From assembly GCA_036897485.1 (NCBI GenBank), contig JAYMTF010001278.1, positions 1 through 24,668 of the forward strand: a DNA stretch of 24,668 nucleotides. The letters are read 5' to 3'. The notes under the pieces were generated by a model. That model did no database searches. It saw only the letters and a program-made list of their open reading frames with translations, and was not told where the DNA came from. Shown piece after piece: positions 9,306-18,011 of the stretch (positions are counted from its first letter, which is position 1; every line of letters begins with the position of its first letter). The DNA is from Pelargonium nanum (Eukaryota; Streptophyta; Magnoliopsida; Geraniales; Geraniaceae). Both the position numbers and the translations under genes were made by a program.

Positions 9306-12300
9306 ATGGATAGCTTGCGGAACATCATGAACATAGGAAAGCAGTACTTAAGCTCTTACACTAGTTTCACTAGAAAGATGCACACTCTCAAAAGAAAACG
9401 TGACAGTTTGCGCAGCCATGAAAGCGACATAATTGCTCAACTTCAGCATGTAGAATCATCCTCTTCTAAGAAACGCAGAAAAGTAGTTGAAGATTGGTTG
9501 GGGAATGTGGAGAAGACAATAAATAAAGTGGAGAACATGGAAGTAGAAGTGAGCAGAATAAGCGGTTTATTGGGATCTGTTAAGTTGGCAAATCGTGTAG
9601 AAGATCTTACAAAAGAAGTAGATGAACTTGTGGAGCAAGGTCAGGTTTGCCAAGGGCATGGGCTTACACTAGATGCACTAGATGAAGTGGAGTTGTTGGC
9701 TCCAAAGTTAGTTGGCCAAGCATTTGAGAGAAATTTGGAGGCCATTTGGGAACACTTGAGGAATGATGAGGTCTTAATCATTGGGGTTTGGGGAATGGGA
9801 GGTGTTGGAAAGACAACCCTTGTATCACATGTCCATAACCGAATTCAAAAACAACCCGACACTTTTGAACATGTGTACTGGATCACTGTTTCACAGAATC
9901 CTAGTGTCCGCAAGCTGCAAGATGATATTGCCAAAGCAATTAATTTTGACATTTCCATTGAGGACGATGAAAGGAAAAGGGCTGCCATGGTATCAAGGGA
10001 GTTGAAGCGAAGAGCAAGATCAGTACTCATTCTCGACGACGTGTGGAATGATATTTGTTTGGAGAGGATGGGAATTGCTACTGCAGTGAACGGATGTAAG
10101 TTACTTATAACTACTCGATCATTGGATGTGTGTAGGAGATTATGTTGTGATGAGAAGATTTGGATTCAGCCTCTTTCAAAAGAAGAATCTTGGTACTTGT
10201 TTGAGAAGACTTTGAGACATCCAAAGATGGCTCTTACCTTTCAAGTATTGGAGGTTGCAAAGAGTGTTGCACAAGAATGTGATGGTCTACCACTTGGGAT
10301 AATTACGCTGGCAAGCTGCATGAGAGAAGTGGACAACGTCCATGAATGGAGGAATGCGTTACAAGCATTGAAAGAATCAGAAGATGTGTTGATGAAGGAA
10401 AAAGTATTCAAAGTGTTGGAGTTCAGCTACAACAGCTTGAATGACACAGTCGTGCAAAAATGTTTTTTATATTGTGCGTTGTATCCCGAAGATGATGAAA
10501 TTAAAAGAGAAGAACTGATACAATATCTTATTGACGAGAGACTAATTGAAAAAATAAGAGATAGACAGGCACAATTTGATAGAGGTCATGCCATATTGAA
10601 TAAGCTAGTCAACTCCTGTTTATTGGAAGCTGTTAATGAATGCTACTATGTGGGTGGTCCGGAAGGTGTGAAGATGCATGATTTAGTAAGAGATATGGCA
10701 ATCAAGATAATTGGCCCTCAATTCATGGTGAAGGCCGGGATGCAATTGGAAGAGATGCCAAAAGAGCAAGAGTGGTCAGAAGATGTAGAGAGGGTTTCCT
10801 TAATGCAAAACAATATAGGAGAGACAGCATCTGGGACATCACCAAGGTGTCCCAAGCTGTTAACACTGTTCTTGTCAGAGAACTATCATTTGAAGAGAAT
10901 AGACAACTCATTCTTCGAGCACATGCCTGCGCTCCAAGTTCTCAATATATCTAACTGTAGTGAGATTGAAGAATTGCCGCGTTCAGTATCAATCATGAAG
11001 AGTCTTAGTGCATTGGTGCTCAGTTCTTGTTCAATGTTGCGATATATGCCTTCATTAGCAGAGCTGACATCGCTGAATCGTTTGGATCTTAGATGGAGTG
11101 GCATCAGAGAAGTTCCTCATGGACTGGAGATGTTGGTCAATCTCACATACTTGGATCTCTCTCATACACAGAACTTGGAGGCGTTTCCAACTGGGGTATT
11201 ACCCAAGCTGGGCCGATTGGAATATCTCAAATTTGATCTTCATGGAGCGAGAATAGAAGATGGATTGGAAATAAAAGGGGCAGTGAAAATATTAGGGGAA
11301 GAGTTCAGAAGGTTGGAGAGGTTGAGTACTTTTCGAGGCCGCCTAATATTCTGTGACAATGTGAATGAGTTTAAGCAATATGTTATGTCCAGGAGGCAGT
11401 ACGTACGTCCCAAATGTTGCAGCTATGAGTATATATTGGATGGAGGAAATGAATATGTGCAAGAAACATGTGACTACCAGCACAATCTTAATCAGGTGTG
11501 TTTACAGAGATGGAGTTTGAGTAAAAGAGCAGAAGAGGATGCCACTATCGAAACCCTTGAAACACTCCTAAAAGACGTCTGGTCTCTGAAGATTGCGAGG
11601 TGCAAGGATGCTCGAAGCTTAAGTGATGTATGGTGGCTGGACGATGTCACGCACAACCTGAAGAGATGCTATATTCACGATTGTGAAGGGATAGAGTGTG
11701 TGGGTTCATTTCACAACCCTTTGTCTTCTTTTCCTCGTCTTTTTCAAACCCTTGAGATATTAGAACTTAAAAATCTGCAGAACTTACGTATCTTGTTCGA
11801 ATTAGAAGAAGAAGGAGAAAGACCGATTCTGCCACCATCACTACCCGTCTTTTCCTGCCTTAAAAGGTTGACCATCATGAAATGTGTCAATGTCAAGAAG
11901 CTCTTCGGGCCTGATTTTCTGCCCTACCTCCCGAACCTGGAAGAGATTCATGTTTTTGATTGTTCTAGATTGGAAGAGATAATAGCAGCTGAAGCCGAAG
12001 AAAAAGAAAGCAGCACCGACGACAACAACTATCGTTCTTGTTATTCTAATGTCGAGTATACTCTTCCAAAGCTAAAAGCTTTGTATTTGACTTCTCTACC
12101 GGAATTGGAGAGCATATGTGAAGGGACATTGGCTTGTGATGCTCTTGAAGAGATTTATGTATACAACTGTCCACGGCTACGAAGGATTCCTCTTTCCCGG
12201 CCTCCCTCCTCTCTCCGATCAATCTACGTAGATGGAAGAAATGTTCTACAATGGTGGGAATCTGTGGAGTGGGAAGATCCTGATGCTATGGATCTCTTTC

Positions 12301-12329
12301 AACCTTATCGTAATCTTGGTCCCTATTGA
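9306..12329 (+). CDS. CC-NB-ARC-LRR disease resistance protein, RPS2/At4g27190-like
   Basis: This is an intracellular immune receptor (CNL) that in known relatives senses pathogen effectors directly or through a guarded host protein and triggers cell death. The 1007-residue frame is uninterrupted. Residues 1-115 form a coiled coil with the VEDWL motif of the RPS2/RPS5 class and no EDVID motif. NB-ARC follows: P-loop GMGGVGKTT (163-171), RNBS-A FEHVYWITVSQ (187-197), kinase-2 LILDDVW (241-247), RNBS-B CKLLITTRS (264-272), GLPL (327-330), RNBS-D CFLYCALYPED (386-396) and an intact MHD (457-459). Irregular LRRs run from about 505 to 975, and the tail LQWWESVEWEDPDA is typical of this family. There is no N-myristoylation signal and no integrated extra domain. 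KKRRKV (55-60) looks like a nuclear localisation signal. Everything needed for ATP binding is present, so it is probably functional; its ligand is unknown. The ATG is the first after the predicted leader acceptor at 9293. Confidence 0.95.
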   Translation: MDSLRNIMNIGKQYLSSYTSFTRKMHTLKRKRDSLRSHESDIIAQLQHVESSSSKKRRKVVEDWLGNVEKTINKVENMEVEVSRISGLLGSVKLANRVEDLTKEVDELVEQGQVCQGHGLTLDALDEVELLAPKLVGQAFERNLEAIWEHLRNDEVLIIGVWGMGGVGKTTLVSHVHNRIQKQPDTFEHVYWITVSQNPSVRKLQDDIAKAINFDISIEDDERKRAAMVSRELKRRARSVLILDDVWNDICLERMGIATAVNGCKLLITTRSLDVCRRLCCDEKIWIQPLSKEESWYLFEKTLRHPKMALTFQVLEVAKSVAQECDGLPLGIITLASCMREVDNVHEWRNALQALKESEDVLMKEKVFKVLEFSYNSLNDTVVQKCFLYCALYPEDDEIKREELIQYLIDERLIEKIRDRQAQFDRGHAILNKLVNSCLLEAVNECYYVGGPEGVKMHDLVRDMAIKIIGPQFMVKAGMQLEEMPKEQEWSEDVERVSLMQNNIGETASGTSPRCPKLLTLFLSENYHLKRIDNSFFEHMPALQVLNISNCSEIEELPRSVSIMKSLSALVLSSCSMLRYMPSLAELTSLNRLDLRWSGIREVPHGLEMLVNLTYLDLSHTQNLEAFPTGVLPKLGRLEYLKFDLHGARIEDGLEIKGAVKILGEEFRRLERLSTFRGRLIFCDNVNEFKQYVMSRRQYVRPKCCSYEYILDGGNEYVQETCDYQHNLNQVCLQRWSLSKRAEEDATIETLETLLKDVWSLKIARCKDARSLSDVWWLDDVTHNLKRCYIHDCEGIECVGSFHNPLSSFPRLFQTLEILELKNLQNLRILFELEEEGERPILPPSLPVFSCLKRLTIMKCVNVKKLFGPDFLPYLPNLEEIHVFDCSRLEEIIAAEAEEKESSTDDNNYRSCYSNVEYTLPKLKALYLTSLPELESICEGTLACDALEEIYVYNCPRLRRIPLSRPPSSLRSIYVDGRNVLQWWESVEWEDPDAMDLFQPYRNLGPY

Positions 12330-12331
12330 TG

Positions 12332-12452
12332 GTGAGAACTGTTTTTACAAATCATTGAAGTATTTGACTATTTGAGGAAATTAAAAACAAGTTAATTTGT
12401 GTCTTAAATCTTAATCATTTTTATTTGACAGCTTGTTTAACACTTGCTGCAG
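12332..12452 (+). other. predicted 3' UTR intron of the receptor gene
   Basis: The donor GATG|GTGAGAAC begins two nucleotides after the TGA and pairs with the acceptor CACTTGCTGCAG, followed by GTATGAGG. The interval is T-rich and about 121 nt long, normal for a plant intron. The junction is within 50 nt of the stop, so it should not trigger nonsense-mediated decay. If the intron is retained the protein is unchanged. Confidence 0.45.
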
Positions 12453-12654
12453 GTATGAGGAGTTTACTTGGGGATAAAGCTTTCCAGAGAGTAATTTCAG
12501 TTCAGAATATTGTAATGATTTGGCTCAGCTTTACAATGAAATCATTTTGTTCATATTGTTAACATTCTCTGTGTTTTTATGGCTGTGTATTTGTACTTTG
12601 AGGATGATGTTTGGATCATTTTGCTTTCTGTCATGATTTATATATAGATTTGAG

Positions 12655-12869
12655 TAGAGTTGGCTATTCGTGTGTGTCGTGCTGAAGGTTGTTTGTGGGC
12701 TGTACGATCCAACACGAACATCACACGTTTGATTAACACGATAACTAAATGGATTGTGTTGACATTTTACGATTGACACGAACACAACACGACACGAATA
12801 AAACGTTTAATTAAAGGTTCGTGTTGACACGTTTAACACGACACAACACGTTTAATAGCACCCAACTCT
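12655..12869. mobile_element. MITE-like element built of ACACGA/CGTGT motifs
   Basis: The left end AGAGTTGGCTATTCGTG and the reverse complement of the right end, AGAGTTGGGTGCTATTAAACG, form imperfect inverted repeats. The interior is packed with ACACGA, CGTGTTGACA and CACGTTTAA motifs in both orientations. Such short elements resemble hAT-type MITEs of eudicots, but no 8-bp target duplication is visible, so the class is uncertain. It starts about 330 bp after the receptor stop and may lie at or just past its polyadenylation site. Confidence 0.5.
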
Positions 12870-13390
12870 TGGTGTTATGACTTGTTATCGGGACACATGT
12901 ATAAACAAAGTAGCGATTAGTTGTGCTCTTTGAGAAAAATAAATTTTAGTTTTTATCTACGATTGTAGCCATTGAAATGAAGGGATGCTCAAACTCGAAA
13001 CTTTAAAAGAATTAAACGTGTTGAACCATTTGCTCCAATAGTTGTTGAATTTTAAACATTTTTAAACATATTTCTACTCAAAGAACTCTTAACAATTATA
13101 TCACATCTCTTAACATCTTACAGAAATACCGAATATACTATACGTAGTAATTGTCTGACAAGTCAATGAAGAAAAAAGTCCAAAAAAATAAACAAATAAA
13201 GAAAAACAAAAACAAACGAACCAGTGTACCAAAAAAAAAAAACCAAACGAACCAACCAGGACAGGCCACCGAACGTATGTTAAGTCACCAGCCAAACTGC
13301 CAAAGCCGATACTCACAACCCTATCACTGTACCGTCCTTTGAATCGGCGTTCCGTTTCCGTCCACGTCCTATATCGCCGCCGACACCGAA
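12870..13390. other. intergenic stretch and likely promoter of the next gene
   Basis: AT-rich to 13250, then richer in GC up to the ATG at 13391 with a CCGCCG-containing leader (13340-13390). I found no convincing TATA box. Open frames on the minus strand here are low-complexity Lys/Asn or Phe/Val strings and are not taken as genes. Confidence 0.35.
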
Positions 13391-15437
13391 ATGAATAGCG
13401 CCACCGTAAGAGTCGCCGGAGATCCGAATCCAAAAGAGCAAGCGCTTCATCCTGACCGTCGGCTCTGGATCCCTCGGTTTCTGACGACCGTCGCTAGATT
13501 TGCCGTCGATTCCGCCGTCAGTAGCTCTGTCAAAGGCCTCACGGGTCAGTTTTTTTCTCTCTCCTTAGACACACAACTCGAGCATATTTGTGTTCTAGAT
13601 ATAATTTATTAGATTTTAAATAGCTATTTTCGGTAGTTGAGTTTTTGTGCAATTTTTCTATGAATGGTTGAATTGTAATCAAATTTCCTAGAACTGTAAT
13701 TTAGATGACCACTCTCTGGATTTTATTTTTTATTTGATGGAAAACTTTGCAATGAATTATTTTCATCCTTAATTGTTTTTCATGTTTGAGGCTAATTTTC
13801 AAGTTTGTGTTGTGTTTGGTCTGTTAAATTTGAAATTTTGTTCTTTTTGTTGAAATAGTTGAATTAGTGATAGGACAGCTTAGCTAACGCCTCGAAGTAA
13901 TGTAGTATCCTATTTTTCTGTGTCCGAGTTAGCTTGGGATCTAAAATATGAGAAAAAATTTCGAGGAAGAGTTTCTTCCTATCATTTCCTTGAAATAGGG
14001 TAAGAAATCATGGAAGCTTGAAAGAAATATATTTATTCTAGAGTTTGAGGAGAAGATTGTTAGAAAGTTGGTTTCTCGTCCCCAAAAAATATTACTTGTC
14101 ATTTTATTTGTGCTAAAAAGTTTTTGAAAATCCGAATCAGGTGGACAATGTCGATTTCCTATAAGTTGTTTTCATCTTTGGGTTTAGGGAAGTATGGTGA
14201 AGGGTTGTTATATGTATTTTCATATGCTTGTGTAATTGCGAGCGCATACTTTATTTTTGAAAAAAAAAATCTGATTGTACCCTTTCCTTAACTCTCATAG
14301 AAGTAGGTTTCTTCACTGTAAATAAAGGAGGAATAAATTCATGAAAAGAAACAGTCAAATGATATTTCTATATGCTGATTTGGAGGTTCAAAGCCCAAAA
14401 AGTTGGGATTATAAGCATCATTTTTGAGTTCTAGAGTATCCACAGTGAGTTGGGTATGCATAAAAAATGCACACAGAAGTGTAATGCTACTATACTACTT
14501 GTATATATGATGTATGCATGGGTGGTTCTTGGAGTTTGACCTCTCCCATTCTCTGAATGAAGGATGTCGTTTCCACTTGCTTTGTGATTTCATCCTTTGA
14601 ACTATATATACTGGTTTGCTTGTTTGGGGTTGAGCGTTTTACTTGGTGGCCACCCTTCGTGAAGGGTGTAGCATGAAACTGGATAAAGACGTGGCCATGC
14701 AATGATTAGATTTTAATCAGAGTAGAATTGGGAATTTGCGGTAAACTGGAGTTATTTCCACACTAAATTAGTTCAAATAAAAGCAATGTAATGAGGTAGC
14801 ATTTGGATTGGAATTCTTGTTCGAAAATGAAAACAAGAATGGATTCCTATTTTGACAAGTTTGGATTATGACTTTTTGTTCATGAGAATGACTTTGGAAT
14901 AAGAATATTCTTGATTTCCATTCCCTTTTTAAACCGAACTGTTCATTAAGTTAAATTCAAACCATAAATTTCTTCTAGTTTCTATTTATTATATGATTGT
15001 ATTTTGACTATTGTAGAAAGGCGGCAGATTCTATGTTACATTCTTATTAGGATCAAACATGTGTATGTAGTTTCTTATGCCATATTTCAACATTCTAATA
15101 ATGCCAAGCATGCTCTACACTTTGTTTTCTTGTTCTCATTGTCTAATTTTGAGTGACAGGTGCAAAGAAAGTATACAAAATAGTGCAGGAAGAACTGATA
15201 ACGTCACTTGCTTCAAATGACAAGAAGCCTGATGATTCTAGGACAGTGGTAGATAAGATGCAAGCAAAGATGGAGAAGATGCAGGAAGGCACGAGCAATG
15301 TAAAGCAACAAATCGAGACATCTGCCGAACAAATTAAGACACCGCTGCCTTTGAAGAAGACCCCGAACGAAAACACTAAGGGCTCAGAGCTTCTGAGAAC
15401 AGAGGAGAAACGAATTTTTATTCGTTCTCGGCTATAA
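13391..15437 (+). CDS. small two-exon plant protein of unknown function, 143 aa
   Basis: Exon 1 is 13391-13544, ending ACG G|GTCAGT, and exon 2 is 15160-15437, after TTTTGAGTGACAG. The join restores a Gly codon and gives 432 nt with a TAA stop. The protein starts MNSATVRVAGDPNPKEQALH, has a conserved-looking central block (WIPRFLTTVARFAVDSAVSS then VKGLTGAKKVYKIVQEE, about residues 27-68), and continues as a charged Lys/Glu/Gln-rich region that may form a coiled coil (VVDKMQAKMEKMQEG) before a basic Arg-rich end (RIFIRSRL). It has no clear membrane segment or known domain, and I do not recognise the family. The central amphipathic block could be a short helical membrane-associating segment, which is only a guess. 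The GC-rich first exon and clean splice signals make it a real gene rather than a transposon fragment. Confidence 0.7.
13545..15159 (+). other. long intron of the 143-aa gene
   Basis: The 1.6-kb T-rich intron contains no coding exon I can support. A stretch near 14800-14945 has GGATTGGAATTCTTG against CAAGAATGGATTCC and similar motifs, suggesting a decayed small inverted-repeat element. Confidence 0.5.
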
Positions 15438-15986
15438 ACTGATCTCGAGCAGTAGTGGAACTGGGGTGGGGTGTAACAAGCAGCTATCCATGTCATCCCT
15501 CAGAACTCCATTAATATCAAGTTAAAGGTAAATTCATGACTTTTCTAAGGAAAATTTCAGTTCAACTGTAATACGGCTCTTCGTTGAGATCTTAGGTTCG
15601 GTGTTTAATAATAAGCAAAATGTGATTCAGAAAAGCTCAAAGGTGACGTTTCTTGTCTTGTCAGGCCTGTTGCGACGAGAACACTTGCTTTTATCCTTGT
15701 GCATGTAGAACGTAGTTGACTCTTGTATTGTGTAAATAGTTTCATTTAAACTGTGATTTAGTGCATGATGTGCATCACATACGACTTGATTATTGATATT
15801 TACAAACTCCAAATGTGATCATCATAATATAATCCATATTGTGAGAAAATTCACAAGCCACCATGCGAGCTTTATATTTATCAGTTGTTCTGTCTGGATG
15901 CATTTTTATCTTATAAACTCATTCACATAATAGGTATCACATATTTTGCCTTCTGTACTAGCTCTCATGTCTATTAGCATATAGCT
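15438..15986. other. 3' UTR and downstream region of the 143-aa gene
   Basis: A donor-like AAAG|GTAAATTC at about 15528 could start a 3' UTR intron, but no acceptor stands out. Otherwise nothing was found. Confidence 0.3.
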
Positions 15987-16125
15987 CTTTTTTTTTTTTA
16001 ATTCACTGGTTTAATCTAGTTTAGGTTTTAGTCACAAGCTCACTCCTTACCGATCTGTTTATTGGGGATCGAACCCGAGAGTTTTTCGTACAATTTTAGT
16101 GTTGTCAACTGGGTCACAGTAGTTT
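15987..16125 (-). mobile_element. tRNA-derived SINE, minus orientation
   Basis: On the minus strand it starts near ACTGTGACCCAGTTGACAAC (A-box-like TGACCCAGTTG), followed by TCTCGGGTTCGATCCCC (B box, 16064-16080 on +), a 60-nt body and an A tail (T run 15987-15999 on +). No certain target-site duplication was found, partly because the flank is T-rich. It sits between the convergent 143-aa gene and zinc-ribbon gene A. Confidence 0.55.
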
Positions 16126-16129
16126 GGCT

Positions 16130-16696
16130 TGTCATCTTTGTATGTATGTACTTTGTAAAGATGCAAATGTGTCAAACTCACAAATATGCATTGCATGCTT
16201 AATGACAAGTGTGTGAGAATTTAAAATGTAAATATTTTATCTCATGCAATATGACATGTGTTACGCTAAGTGTCAATAGATGATAAACTATACATGCAAA
16301 AGGACATGTGTGAAGAGAAGAGAACAATAACAACCCTTCTATAAATAGTCTGCGGTCTAAATAATTTACAAAGTAGATAGAAAACTAGAAGTACATGTAG
16401 TAGCAATTCATTTTACATGATTCTTTTCCTTCATTTACAAGTTTTCATTTTTGTTAGATCTCCCTTTTTTCATAATTGGAATGAGAGGTAACCCAGTAAC
16501 TCCTTTTCTCGTAAAATTTCTTTCATGGGATTCAAATACACGATCTCTCACACAAAATTTTGAGTATTCATCCATCGAGTCATCTTCTAGGGGACTCTAT
16601 CAATCCGTTAATACATCATCAGGTGGCTCTAAGTAAAGTTTAGAATGTGGTGCAAGGTATGGAAGGCATGAACGTGACATGCATGTGATCGTATTG
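16130..16696. other. unassigned stretch with canonical TATA box
   Basis: CTATAAATAG (about 16340-16349) is a near-perfect plant TATA box and is followed by a leader-like segment and short frames (for example from an ATG at 16418, 24 codons). I recognise no protein. A partial copy of the fold-back arm described next lies near 16205-16275, so this may be the interior of a larger non-autonomous element. Confidence 0.35.
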
Positions 16697-16932
16697 AATT
16701 TTAAAATATTGTCTACATATGTAGGAAGTGTTAAACATGCAATCTATAATATTGATCACATGTCCTAGATGTCATCGATCTAGGAAGTTGGTTTTGATTT
16801 AGGATAAAACTAAGGTTCGATTTTTACTAAATTGAAACCAAAACCCAACTTTCCAAATGACACTTAGCTGCAACATGTGTATTAGATTGCATGCTTGACA
16901 CCTCCTACATGTGTTACAAGATTTTAAATTTT
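16697..16932. repeat. long fold-back (hairpin) element, arms about 105 bp
   Basis: The left arm (about 16697-16802) and the reverse complement of the right arm (about 16828-16932) align along their whole length: AATTTTAAAAT, ACATGTAGG, GTGT, CATGCAATCTA, ACATGT, GTCAT, GGAAGTTGG, GATTTAG blocks occur in the same order with scattered mismatches. The loop is only about 25 nt. This could be a fold-back MITE or, if transcribed, a long hairpin feeding small RNAs. No target duplication was identified. Confidence 0.65.
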
Positions 16933-16939
16933 AAGGTAA

Positions 16940-17600
16940 CATATCTTGTCAAAATACTAAGATTCATGTCTTACATGTTTGACACCATGATCAAAACTTA
17001 AACACCTAATCACAAAGGAAACAATTAAGAAATGGTAGAGAATGTCACGTCCCGAAAAAATTTGTTTCTTCTAGGCGTTTTATGAGTGGTTTTCGCTATG
17101 TGGCATGTTGTTATACTTGCGAATCTAATACTAATCAATGCTCTTCAATAATGTAGGTATAACCTCTTTTGTCCGAATATGTGTAACCGAACAAGGCTTT
17201 ATGACTACCGGCAACATTCTATGAAACATTCTTATTATTATTAGTAGGAACAATTATGTAGCTAGCTTTTGAGTTCTGTACAAATATAAACTTAATTTAG
17301 GAATTCTGATATCTGTTAATTTGTATTTCTTTAACATAGTGTTTCACATGCAAGATTATGAATTATGTTTACCTATATAAATTTTAAGTCAAGTGTAAAA
17401 TGATAATAATAAAGGAGAAACAAGTTTCACCCCAAAAACTATAGCCTGAAACTCTATCAATTGGTGAAAAAACAATGAATCTCATTAAAGGAAGTACACA
17501 GCAATTTCAAACATTAGCTTTAAACAAAACTTGCCAAATTTCAGCTCACTAGACTGATTAGGCAGCGTACCATTCTGTACCCTGCTTTTTTATTCAGTAT
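16940..17600. other. AT-rich intergenic stretch, possible LTR-like end
   Basis: TGTCACGTCCCGAAAA at about 17043 resembles the start of some plant LTRs, but no matching end, primer-binding site or second LTR is seen. No coding region is supported. Confidence 0.3.
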
Positions 17601-18011
17601 AAGCTAAACAATGAACAATATGCAACAAAAGATTCTGATAATAATACAGTATAGGACTCATTACTGTCAAATCTGCATCAAAAGATAATATACTACCTGT
17701 AAAGAACAGAGCACAGCATCACTATCAAAACTTAATGTACAAATTTCATGCCATTCGTATCATACTACCTGCAGCTCATTCCTCCGGATGGAATCTCCGG
17801 AGCAGCGTAGTATATATACCGGGGTCAGTTGCTCTGTCCTTCAATGATGATTATCGTAAGGAAAGTATCTACAACACGTTATGCGAAAAGAAATTGTGTT
17901 AGAGAGCTTAGAGGAGAAATCAACTGAAAATGCCATTTACTTTGCTCCTGTAATTGTAAACGTGCATTTCATTCGAATAACTACATACAGATTGTCCTGG
18001 CACCGAGACCT

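Noticed and set aside
9781..11104. Several 60-74 codon frames inside the receptor gene on both strands
   Set aside because: Shadow frames of the 1007-residue coding sequence.
13110..13433. 107-codon frame on -, Arg-rich start
   Set aside because: It overlaps the leader and first exon of the 143-aa gene in antisense and becomes a Phe/Val/Cys string from A-rich DNA.
15143..15496. 117-codon frame on -
   Set aside because: Antisense of exon 2 of the 143-aa gene; the sense exon has consistent splice sites.
17043..17060. LTR-like start TGTCACGTCCCGAAA
   Set aside because: No terminal CA end, primer-binding site, polypurine tract or second LTR could be found nearby.
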